A stretch of DNA of 64,000 nt, from positions 1 to 64,000 of the forward strand of contig SLCK01000015.1 of assembly GCA_007125845.1 (NCBI GenBank), in the 5' to 3' direction. Source of the DNA: Gemmatimonadota bacterium. Its GTDB lineage: Bacteria > Gemmatimonadota > Gemmatimonadetes > Longimicrobiales > Gaopeijiaceae. Of the stretch, positions 35,354 through 41,913 are shown in pieces. Numbering within the stretch: position 1 is the stretch's first letter; the number at the start of each line of letters is the position of its first letter. The position numbers were made by a program, and so were the translations under genes. The notes under the pieces were generated by a model, which was given only the letters and a program-made list of their open reading frames with translations, was not told where the DNA came from and did not search any database.

Positions 35354-36289
35354 TTGGAGCACCCATCCCAGGGGAACGGTCGCGCCACGGCCATCGCCTA
35401 TCTCCAGGTCCTGCTGGCCGGAATCCTCTGGGCTACCTCCGGCCCCTTCTCGATCGCGCTGCACAGGCTCGGACTTCCACCGACGAGCGTGGCGTTGCTG
35501 CGTCCGGCGACTGGCGGGCTCCTGCTCGGCCTGATCCTTCTGTTCTGGCACGGCCGCCGGATCCGCCCCACACCCGGAGCCCTCCTGTGGATGCTTCTCG
35601 GGGGAGGAGTGATCGTCGGCGTGTTCCAACTTGCCTATCAGATGTCGACCGCCGCGGTCGGCGTGCCCGCCACGGTGGCTCTTCTCTACCTCGCCCCCGC
35701 CCTCGTGATCCTCGGGTCGAGGGTGATCTTCGGTGAGCCGATCACTCCGGTAAAGGGGACGCTCGCGATCGTCTCGGTGGTCGGAGTCTGGCTCACCGTC
35801 ATGGGAGCGGAGGGCCTGGACGTGGAGTTGACCCCGGCCGGGATCCTCTGGGGGTGCCTCTGCGGCATATCCTACGCGAGCTATACGATCTTCGGGAAGG
35901 GGTTCGGTGCCCGTCACGGTGCCCTGGCTCCCCTCTTCTGGAGCACGCTCGGAGGCTCCGTGCTCCTCGGGGCCGTCTGGCTCCTGTCGGGCGAGCCCGT
36001 AATCCTGCCTGACGACGCCCTTACCTGGGCCACGCTCCTCCTGTTCGGTTTCCTGACCATCGGGGGAGCCCCGCTGCTCCTCTTCCACGCCATGCGCACG
36101 ATACAGGCCGGGAGGGCCGCCATTGGCACCACCATCGAACCGCTGGTGGCGACCCTCCTTGCGGTGGCCCTGCTCGACCAGGTCCTCACACCCGGGGGAT
36201 GGCTGGGGATGGGGCTGCTTCTCGTGGGCGTCACCGGCGCCTACGCCACCCGCACGCGGCGTCCGGAGGACGACCGATCCCGACCCTGA
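35354..36289 (+). CDS. EamA-family drug/metabolite transporter
   Basis: A 311-aa protein with ten hydrophobic helices arranged as two EamA repeats (residues about 12-140 and 160-300), the usual plan for DMT exporters of amino acids, metabolites or drugs. The start is TTG at 35354, supported by AGGGGAG about 7 nt upstream and by the position of the first helix. It is divergent from the ABC exporter gene with about 104 bp between starts. The substrate cannot be inferred. Confidence 0.85.
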   Translation: MEHPSQGNGRATAIAYLQVLLAGILWATSGPFSIALHRLGLPPTSVALLRPATGGLLLGLILLFWHGRRIRPTPGALLWMLLGGGVIVGVFQLAYQMSTAAVGVPATVALLYLAPALVILGSRVIFGEPITPVKGTLAIVSVVGVWLTVMGAEGLDVELTPAGILWGCLCGISYASYTIFGKGFGARHGALAPLFWSTLGGSVLLGAVWLLSGEPVILPDDALTWATLLLFGFLTIGGAPLLLFHAMRTIQAGRAAIGTTIEPLVATLLAVALLDQVLTPGGWLGMGLLLVGVTGAYATRTRRPEDDRSRP

Positions 36290-36297
36290 CACGACGA

Positions 36298-37128
36298 TCA
36301 ATCGCTTCGGGGCAAGGAGATGGACGCCTCCGCACCGCCCTCTCCGTCGCCCCGGTTGCCTACGGCGAGCCGGGCCCCGGAAAGGGAGAGGAGCTTCCGC
36401 GCCTGGGTCAGACCCAGCCCGAGGGCGTCGCTCTCAGTGCTCCAGAAGGGTTCGAAGGCTCGCTCCAGAGCTTCCGGCTCGAATCCGGGGCCCCGATCCA
36501 ACACCCGCACTCGAACCTCGCCTCCCTCCAGCTCGGTGACCACGTCCACCGTGCGTCCCCCCCCGAAATGGCCGGCGTTGGCCAACAGCAGGTACAACGC
36601 GTCCTTGAACCCCTCCGACGCAACTTGCACCGGAAGCGCACCCCCAGGACTCCGAAACTTCACCGGAACCCCCGTCTGCAGGGCGTACTCGCGCGTGACC
36701 GACTGGATCACCGAGACCAGGTTGTCCCGGCGGAGCGCTTCGTCCTCCCGGGTCTCCGAGTACGCCTCCAGGTCTTCCAATGCGGCGAGCGCGTCAGCCA
36801 GGGAGTCTTCGGCGCCTCCCCTCTCCAGGGCTTCCCTCAGGGGCATCGCCACGGCCTCCCGAGCGTACCGCACGAGGGCCCTCAGAGCCTGCTCGGTCGG
36901 AACGTCACCGCCTCCGTGAGACGCCGCCAGCGCCCGGGCGATCGCCTCTCTGAGATCCCGGACTTCGGGGGGATCGTCTGGAGCCGGATCTCCCGGGCCG
37001 TCGTCGCTCAGGACTTCCCTCACCAACCGTCGCACCGCGTCCGGATAGGGATCCTCCTCCTTCCGCAACGCGAGGTACGCGGAGAGAGCACCCAGCAACA
37101 GCACCAGCGCCCACGCTACGATCTCCAT
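36298..37128 (-). CDS. Degenerate histidine-kinase-like protein
   Basis: A 276-aa protein with one N-terminal TM helix (3-20), a DHp-like helical pair (about 80-130) and a HATPase_c domain (about 165-274). The ATP site is intact: N box LLLANAGHF with Asn184, G1 DRGPGFEPE (211-219), F box FEPFWST and G2 GLGLTQA. In the helix where a phosphoacceptor His would sit (HExxxPL pattern), the sequence reads AREAVAMPL (89-97), with no His. No response regulator is adjacent. It may be an ATP-binding sensor or partner rather than an autokinase. Confidence 0.78.
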   Translation of the reverse strand: MEIVAWALVLLLGALSAYLALRKEEDPYPDAVRRLVREVLSDDGPGDPAPDDPPEVRDLREAIARALAASHGGGDVPTEQALRALVRYAREAVAMPLREALERGGAEDSLADALAALEDLEAYSETREDEALRRDNLVSVIQSVTREYALQTGVPVKFRSPGGALPVQVASEGFKDALYLLLANAGHFGGGRTVDVVTELEGGEVRVRVLDRGPGFEPEALERAFEPFWSTESDALGLGLTQARKLLSLSGARLAVGNRGDGEGGAEASISLPRSD

Positions 37129-37198
37129 GGATTCCTCACTCCTTGCCCCTCACTTGGACGATCGTCGACCCGCACAATCGACGGGGAACCGGCATGCC

Positions 37199-37675
37199 TC
37201 AACTCCCCTGGTGGAGCTCGGCTCGGAGGTGCTCGGAGACCTGATCCGCGTGGCCCTTCGGCTTCACCCGGCGCCAGATCTTCCGGACCTTTCCTTCCCC
37301 ATCGATCACGAAGGTCGAGCGCTCCACTCCCCAGAACTTTCGCCCGAACATCGACTTCTCCTTCCAGACGCCATAGGCTGAGGCGACCTCGTTCGATTCG
37401 TCCGAAAGAAGTGGGAAGTTCAGCTCATGCTTCCGTTTGAACTTCACGTGCGAGTCGACGGGATCCGGCGACACTCCCAGGACCGCGACCCCCAGCTTCT
37501 CGAAATCGCCGAGCTGGTCCCGGAACTCGCACGCCTCGGTGGTGCAACCGGGAGTGTCGTTCTTCGGATAGAAGTAGAGAACTACCGTGCGGCCCCGCTG
37601 ATCGGACAACGACACCGTGGTGCCGTCGTCCGCCGGAAGTCTGAAGTCCGGCGCCTGGTCTCCCTCCTCGAGCAT
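37199..37675 (-). CDS. bcp: Thiol peroxidase, Bcp/PrxQ type
   Basis: A 158-aa peroxiredoxin. YPKNDTPGCTTEACEF contains the peroxidatic Cys44 and the resolving Cys49 five residues later, the arrangement typical of atypical two-Cys PrxQ. It reduces hydroperoxides in the cytoplasm using thioredoxin-like donors. GGGAGGGG precedes the ATG. The full length matches the family. Confidence 0.95.
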   Translation of the reverse strand: MLEEGDQAPDFRLPADDGTTVSLSDQRGRTVVLYFYPKNDTPGCTTEACEFRDQLGDFEKLGVAVLGVSPDPVDSHVKFKRKHELNFPLLSDESNEVASAYGVWKEKSMFGRKFWGVERSTFVIDGEGKVRKIWRRVKPKGHADQVSEHLRAELHQGS

Positions 37676-37746
37676 GCTGACCCCTCCCGTCGGGATGTTC
37701 GTTCCGGAGGCTCCCCCTGTGTCTGGGGGAGCTCCCCGGCAAATCT

Positions 37747-38388
37747 TCAGTCGCCCGCCGTCCAGAGACAGCGCGTGTCACCCCGGGCGCGGCACTCGGA
37801 GTGGAGCACATCGGGCGACTCGATACCGTAGGCCTCGAGAACGCTTCTGGAAAGCCCGACCACGAGCTGACAGGCGTCGCCGCCCGGATCGGCCGTGATG
37901 AGGAGGTCCTGTACATCCTCCACCTGGAAGGGTGAGCCCACGGATCGCACGAGTCGCCCGCCAAAGAGCGTTCTGAGACGGCGGCTGGCCATCCGCCTGG
38001 CCAGCGCGAACTGCGCTCGCCGAGGGAGCACCCTCCTCCATCCAGGGGTCCGCTCGCCGCCCAGTAGCGCGCGACCGCTGGCGAGGAATACCTCGTCGGC
38101 ATCCGGACGCCGCACGACGAAGCGCACGAGATCCACGAACTCCGATTCCGGGATCCGGCCCCGACGCCCGGCCTGCTCTCGATACCGGCGAATCTGGACG
38201 TCGACGACTCCGGACAGCCCGAACCTGCGGGGAATGGTCACCGACACGTTCTCGTCGTCGAGGAGCTCCGGAGGCAGGTCCTGGGTCCGAATCGTCTCCA
38301 TGAGCGCGAGCGCTACGCGCGCGTGTACGCGGCGGGGACGCCGGGCGGGGGGAGAGGCCGGAAGGGAAGGGTTCGGCTCGAGAGTCAT
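37747..38388 (-). CDS. Protein with C-terminal V4R-like small-molecule-binding domain
   Basis: A 213-aa protein. The last about 45 residues (LVVGLSRSVLEAYGI...HSECRARGDTRCLW) match the V4R end pattern C-x3-G-x3-C followed by an aromatic (C199, G203, C207, W209). V4R domains bind hydrocarbons or other small molecules and often regulate transcription factors. The N-terminal two thirds are rich in arginine and not recognised; no DNA-binding domain is visible. It is transcribed divergently from the ECF sigma leader region. The family call is tentative. Confidence 0.55.
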   Translation of the reverse strand: MTLEPNPSLPASPPARRPRRVHARVALALMETIRTQDLPPELLDDENVSVTIPRRFGLSGVVDVQIRRYREQAGRRGRIPESEFVDLVRFVVRRPDADEVFLASGRALLGGERTPGWRRVLPRRAQFALARRMASRRLRTLFGGRLVRSVGSPFQVEDVQDLLITADPGGDACQLVVGLSRSVLEAYGIESPDVLHSECRARGDTRCLWTAGD

Positions 38389-38544
38389 GGACGCGCGGGA
38401 AGGGATTGCGAGACCGAAGAGGTCAATCTCGCTCGCGGCCAGCGAGCAGGCAACGCCTTGACAAGCGACCCATCCTCGGATTCCCGGTCGGCGCAGGGGC
38501 CCCGATCAGCGGATCGGGGATTCGCCGGGAGACGGTTGTGCGCC

Positions 38545-38573
38545 TTGAAATCCAGGGCGCATTGAATCATATT
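38545..38573 (+). promoter_or_regulatory. Promoter upstream of ECF sigma leader
   Basis: TTGAAA (38545-38550), a 17-bp spacer and CATATT (38568-38573). Predicted transcription start is about 38580, which gives a leader of roughly 130 nt before the sigma gene ATG. Confidence 0.6.
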
Positions 38574-38579
38574 GGGTAG

Positions 38580-38666
38580 CAGATGAACATCAGGTGACTC
38601 CCTACCGAAAGTGGGATCGCTTATGCAGCGGAGGGCCCGTGTCCACGAGGTACGGAGCCCTTTTTT
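38580..38666 (+). ncRNA. Candidate structured leader RNA or small RNA
   Basis: Downstream of the promoter the RNA can form CTCC/GGAG (38598-38601 with 38630-38633). This helix encloses two hairpins: a stem capped by CGAAA (38601-38614) and CGC/GCG (38618-38630). The resulting three-way junction is followed by the terminator hairpin. No known riboswitch consensus fits convincingly. It could be an attenuator of the ECF sigma gene or an independent small RNA. The fold was drawn by hand. Confidence 0.4.
38633..38666 (+). terminator. Intrinsic terminator inside the ECF sigma leader
   Basis: GGGCCCGT (38633-38640) pairs with ACGG-GCCC (38652-38660) with one bulged A, followed by six T residues (38661-38666). 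It lies about 46 bp before the sigma gene start, and no promoter is evident between the two. Confidence 0.75.
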
Positions 38667-38712
38667 GTCCTCTCCAGTTCGGCGTGACTTGAACCAGGGA
38701 AACCAGAGGGAC

Positions 38713-39357
38713 ATGCCAGATATTTCAGGCCGTCAGGACCATAGATCCATCACCAACCCAGCCCTTCATCGGCGCGAGCTCGACGAGTTGAGCGACGAGG
38801 AGTTGGTCACCGCTCACCTCGAAGGACGTCCCGGCGCCTTCCAGGAGCTGTTCGATCGGTACAAGGACCGACTGGTCCACTTCATTACCCGCAAGACCGG
38901 TGACGGGGACCGGGCGCAGGACCTCGTCCAGGAGGCGTTCATCCGGGTCACCCGACATCTCCATCGGTTCGACACGAGCAAGAAGTTCTCGACCTGGGTC
39001 TATACGATCGCAAGCAACCTCTCCAAGAATGAATTGCGCAACCGCTCCAGGAGTCCGCTGGTCCTCTTTCAGAAGCTGACCAGCAACTGGGACGACGACC
39101 ACCGGCCGCTGCAGTTCGAGGACGTGAGCATGCAGCCCGACGACCTCTACCGGAAGCGCTTTCTCCAGCGGCTCGTGGAGGACACGGTGGAGGAGCTCCC
39201 GGAACATCACCGGCTGGTCTTCCGTCTCCGAGAGCTGGAAGGGAAGAGCTACGAGGAGATCTCCGAGATCACCGGGGTCAATCTGGGCACCGTGAAGAGC
39301 CGACTTCACCGCGCCCGGAACTCGTTCGCCCAGCGGATCGAGCACCTGCTGAACTGA
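38713..39357 (+). CDS. ECF-family RNA polymerase sigma factor
   Basis: A 214-aa sigma factor with region 2 (residues about 45-110: YKDRLVHFI, DLVQEAFIRV, KFSTWVYTIASN) and region 4 (about 160-205: ELPEHHRLVFRLRELEGKSY, then a helix-turn-helix through GTVKSRLHRAR). Regions 1.1 and 3 are missing, as in ECF sigmas. No anti-sigma gene is adjacent; the next gene encodes a PspA-like coil 20 bp downstream and may be cotranscribed, hinting at an envelope-stress role. I chose ATG 38713 over an ATG 34 codons upstream, which lies within the leader hairpin region. Its leader contains a terminator. Confidence 0.9.
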   Translation: MPDISGRQDHRSITNPALHRRELDELSDEELVTAHLEGRPGAFQELFDRYKDRLVHFITRKTGDGDRAQDLVQEAFIRVTRHLHRFDTSKKFSTWVYTIASNLSKNELRNRSRSPLVLFQKLTSNWDDDHRPLQFEDVSMQPDDLYRKRFLQRLVEDTVEELPEHHRLVFRLRELEGKSYEEISEITGVNLGTVKSRLHRARNSFAQRIEHLLN

Positions 39358-39377
39358 CCCTCCCCGCTGGACCGGCC

Positions 39378-40028
39378 ATGTTCGAATCGCTCCGGGACGC
39401 CTTCCGGCAGGCCATCGACAACTTCAAGACGGAGCTGCACCGAGACGACGTCCCCGAGGCGGCCGATCGGCTCCTCCGGGCGATGCGCAGGGAATTGGCG
39501 GTCGCGCAGGAGACGCTCGACACCCTGAAGGCCGAGGTGAGCGAGCTCAGGCGAGAAGCCTCCGAGGAGGGTCAGCATGTCCGGACCTGTCTTCGGAGGG
39601 AGGAGATGGCCCTCCGCATCGGCGACGAGGAGACGGCCCGGCTCGCACGGGAATACGCCGGCCGACACCTGCGCAAGCACGACCTCTTGATCCGAAAGGC
39701 CGAGGTCGCCTCTCAGGAGCTCGACGAGCGAGCTCTCGAAATGAGTGAGATGAGGAGCCGGTTCCGGAGCGCTCGGGCACGTCGCAGCGCCCTACTGGCC
39801 GAGGCGGTTCGCAGCGACGTCCGGGAAACGCTCCGAAGCGCCGACGCCCTCATGGCCGAAGTCGACCGGATGGAAGCGCGTGTCGCGGACGCCGAGCTCG
39901 AGCTCGACGCGGCTCGGGAGGTCGAGGAATCGCTCGGTGGCTCGCGGGCCCCGCGAGCCGGTGATTCCCCCGACCGGGACCTGGATCGGAGGTTGGACCA
40001 GCTCAAACGTCAGCTCATGGAAGAGTAG
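39378..40028 (+). CDS. PspA/IM30-like coiled-coil protein
   Basis: A 216-aa almost wholly helical, charged protein. The segment around residues 35-110 (RAMRRELAVAQETLDTLKAEV...RREEMALRIGDEETARLAREY) follows the PspA/IM30 pattern of a long hairpin coil with a conserved-looking GDEETARLA turn. Such proteins polymerise on the inner membrane and respond to envelope stress. It lies directly behind the ECF sigma gene, which fits a stress operon. The PspA assignment is inferred from pattern and length. Confidence 0.65.
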   Translation: MFESLRDAFRQAIDNFKTELHRDDVPEAADRLLRAMRRELAVAQETLDTLKAEVSELRREASEEGQHVRTCLRREEMALRIGDEETARLAREYAGRHLRKHDLLIRKAEVASQELDERALEMSEMRSRFRSARARRSALLAEAVRSDVRETLRSADALMAEVDRMEARVADAELELDAAREVEESLGGSRAPRAGDSPDRDLDRRLDQLKRQLMEE

Positions 40029-40029
40029 C

Positions 40030-40038
40030 TAGTGTGGG
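40030..40038 (+). repeat. CTAGTGTGG element, left copy
   Basis: CTAGTGTGG begins 2 bp after the stop of the PspA-like gene and is inverted relative to the copy ending at 40514. The two bracket the small membrane protein gene. Confidence 0.5.
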
Positions 40039-40195
40039 GACTGGCCACCGCAATAGGGGTCTTGCGGGAGGGTAGCCGGATCGAACTTCCCGACATAGAT
40101 TCTCGGGGCCGTTCAGACCCTGTGCATACATGTGACCCGTCTCGCCGACTCCCCCGGTGGGGAGGCGGCGTGCGACGCAACCCCGCGGTAACCGA

Positions 40196-40474
40196 ATGGA
40201 AAACTGGATCGGAGTTGGAGTCTGGATCGTCCTGGGTGCAATCGTCGGGCTCGTCATGAGGCTCGTGATCCGTCGACCGGACGAGCAGCCCGGGCATGGG
40301 GCGCTCATCGCGGTCTTCGGAGCGTTCGGGGCGGTCATCGGTGGAATGCTGGGCGTTGGGATGTTTCACTTCCAGGAGCCCAGCGCGTTGAGCCTCGGGG
40401 GAATGGCGGGTGCGTTGGCGCTCGCGGTGTTCATGTCGTGGCTTTACCGTTGGGGAAGCACCGAGTGGGTGTGA
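40196..40474 (+). CDS. Small GlsB/YeaQ-like membrane protein
   Basis: A 92-aa protein with three predicted TM helices (about 4-24, 34-55, 68-86) and the glycine-rich pattern VLGAIVGLVMRLV...GAFGAVIGGMLG typical of the transglycosylase-associated (GlsB/YeaQ/YmgE) family, small stress-linked inner-membrane proteins of unknown mechanism. The start at ATG 40196 places the first helix at the N terminus. The gene lies within a 485-bp segment flanked by inverted CTAGTGTGG motifs. Confidence 0.72.
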   Translation: MENWIGVGVWIVLGAIVGLVMRLVIRRPDEQPGHGALIAVFGAFGAVIGGMLGVGMFHFQEPSALSLGGMAGALALAVFMSWLYRWGSTEWV

Positions 40475-40490
40475 TCGGGGCCCCTGTCCC

Positions 40491-40514
40491 CGAATCTCTG
40501 ACTCACCACACTAG
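40491..40514 (-). repeat. CTAGTGTGG element, right copy
   Basis: Read on the minus strand, these 24 bases match the left arm and loop of the palindrome at 41872-41895 at 23 of 24 positions. The single difference is T for C at position 10. The right arm of the palindrome is missing here. Confidence 0.7.
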
Positions 40515-40516
40515 GC

Positions 40517-41875
40517 GTGCCCTCCGTTTCTGACCTGACCCGAGCGGAACTCGAGCGCTTTCGGAACGAGCTCTTCGAGTTCCTCTCCATTCCGTCGGTC
40601 AGCGCTCGCTCCGAGTTCCAGGACGACACCCGGAAGGCGGCCTCCTGGGTGGTCGAGACCCTTTTGTCAAGCGGGCTCGAGGCGCAACTGTTCGAGACAC
40701 CTGGGCATCCCATCGCCCTGGGAGAGTGGCGCGGCGCGGGGCCCGAGGCCCCCACGCTTCTCGTGTACGGGCACTACGACGTCCAGCCACCTGAGCCGCT
40801 CGAACGTTGGACTTCCCCCCCCTTCGAGCCAGCGATCCGGAATGGGAGGATCTACGCTCGAGGCGCCGCGGACAACAAAGGTCAGCTCTTCCTCCACCTG
40901 AAGGCGCTCGAGCTCCTCCTGGCCCGAGACGGTGAGCTCCCTGTCAACGTCGTGCTCCTCGCGGAGGGAGAGGAAGAGGTGGGCTCCACCAATCTCCGTC
41001 CGTTCCTCGAGGCCCATGGCGACCGACTGCGGGCCGACGCCGTGGTGATCTCGGACTCGGCGATGTTCGGGCCCGGTCTGCCGTCGCTCCTGTTCTCCCT
41101 GCGGGGCCTGTCCTACTTCGAGCTACGAGCTCGAACCGCGCGCACTGACCTCCACTCGGGCATGTACGGTGGAGCCGCTCCGAACGCCGCGACCGCTCTG
41201 GCCCGCCTCCTCGCGAGCCTCCACGACGCAGAGGGACGGGTGGCGATCAGGGGCTTCTACGACGACGTCGTGGAATGGGACGAGGAAACCCTCAGGGGGA
41301 TCCGGGAGCTCCCCTTCCGGGAAGGGTCGCTACTGGAGGAAACGGGGGCACGCGGACTCGTGGGGGAAAAGGGGTACTCGGTGCTCGAACGGCTGTGGCT
41401 CCGTCCGAGCGCGGACGTGAATGGGATCCTCTCCGGTTACGTGGAGGAAGGGGCCAAGACGGTGATCCCTGCGGAGGCGATGGCCAAGGTCAGCTTCCGT
41501 CTCGTACCGGATCAGGATCCAGACGAGATTGCCCGACTCTTGAGCGAGCACGTCGAACGGATCGCTCCCCCCGAAGTCGAGGTCGAGGTGAGGGAACTCC
41601 ACCGGGGGCGGCCATGGCGAGCGCGCCCCGAAGGACCCTACTTCGAAGCCGCCCGGGCAGCGTTACGAAGTGCTTTCGGGAGAGATCCGGTGCTCGTCGG
41701 CGAAGGGGCGTCGATTCCGGTGGTGGCCGATTTCGAGCGCCACCTGGGCGCCCAGGTGCTGCTCGTGGGGTTCGCGCTCCCGGGTGCGAACATGCACGCT
41801 CCCGACGAGTGGTTTCCACTGGATCACATCGAGAAGGGCATCCTCACCTTGCTGAACTTCTACTCTGCGCTCTAG
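40517..41875 (+). CDS. M20-family metallodipeptidase
   Basis: A 452-aa zinc exopeptidase of the M20 clan (carnosine/Xaa-dipeptidase type). Metal ligands are in GHYDVQP (His, Asp) and AADNKGQ (bridging Asp), with the catalytic Glu pair in AEGEEEVGS and a C-terminal His in GANMHAPDEW. The dimerisation domain lies between about 190 and 310, with DLHSGMYGG at its border. It is cytoplasmic and releases amino acids from dipeptides. The start is GTG at 40517, only 2 bp after a CTAGTGTGG element. The TAG stop lies inside the next element copy. Confidence 0.93.
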   Translation: MPSVSDLTRAELERFRNELFEFLSIPSVSARSEFQDDTRKAASWVVETLLSSGLEAQLFETPGHPIALGEWRGAGPEAPTLLVYGHYDVQPPEPLERWTSPPFEPAIRNGRIYARGAADNKGQLFLHLKALELLLARDGELPVNVVLLAEGEEEVGSTNLRPFLEAHGDRLRADAVVISDSAMFGPGLPSLLFSLRGLSYFELRARTARTDLHSGMYGGAAPNAATALARLLASLHDAEGRVAIRGFYDDVVEWDEETLRGIRELPFREGSLLEETGARGLVGEKGYSVLERLWLRPSADVNGILSGYVEEGAKTVIPAEAMAKVSFRLVPDQDPDEIARLLSEHVERIAPPEVEVEVRELHRGRPWRARPEGPYFEAARAALRSAFGRDPVLVGEGASIPVVADFERHLGAQVLLVGFALPGANMHAPDEWFPLDHIEKGILTLLNFYSAL

Positions 41876-41904
41876 TGTGGCGAGTCAGAGATTCGCCACA
41901 CTAG
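41872..41904. repeat. CTAGTGTGG palindromic element, complete copy
   Basis: A perfect 12-bp inverted repeat, CTAGTGTGGCGA (41872-41883) and TCGCCACACTAG (41893-41904), around a 9-nt loop GTCAGAGAT. It supplies the TAG stop of the M20 peptidase gene and lies 10 bp from the stop of the convergent trpE gene. No T-tract follows on either strand, so it looks like a repetitive extragenic palindrome rather than a standard terminator. Confidence 0.75.
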
Positions 41905-41913
41905 CAAGCCTCC

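Larger units (their letters stand above)
38389..38712. other. Divergent leader region between V4R-like gene and ECF sigma gene
   Basis: The first about 155 bp show no recognisable signal. The rest holds a promoter (38545-38573), a structured RNA segment (38580-38666) ending in an intrinsic terminator, and the untranslated run up to the sigma gene ATG. Confidence 0.6.

Noticed and set aside
38598-38635. Thiamine pyrophosphate riboswitch in the sigma-factor leader
   Set aside because: A segment near GATCGCTTATGCAGCGGAGG superficially resembles the 3' half of that riboswitch, but the essential CUGAGA motif is missing and the neighbouring gene has no thiamine role.
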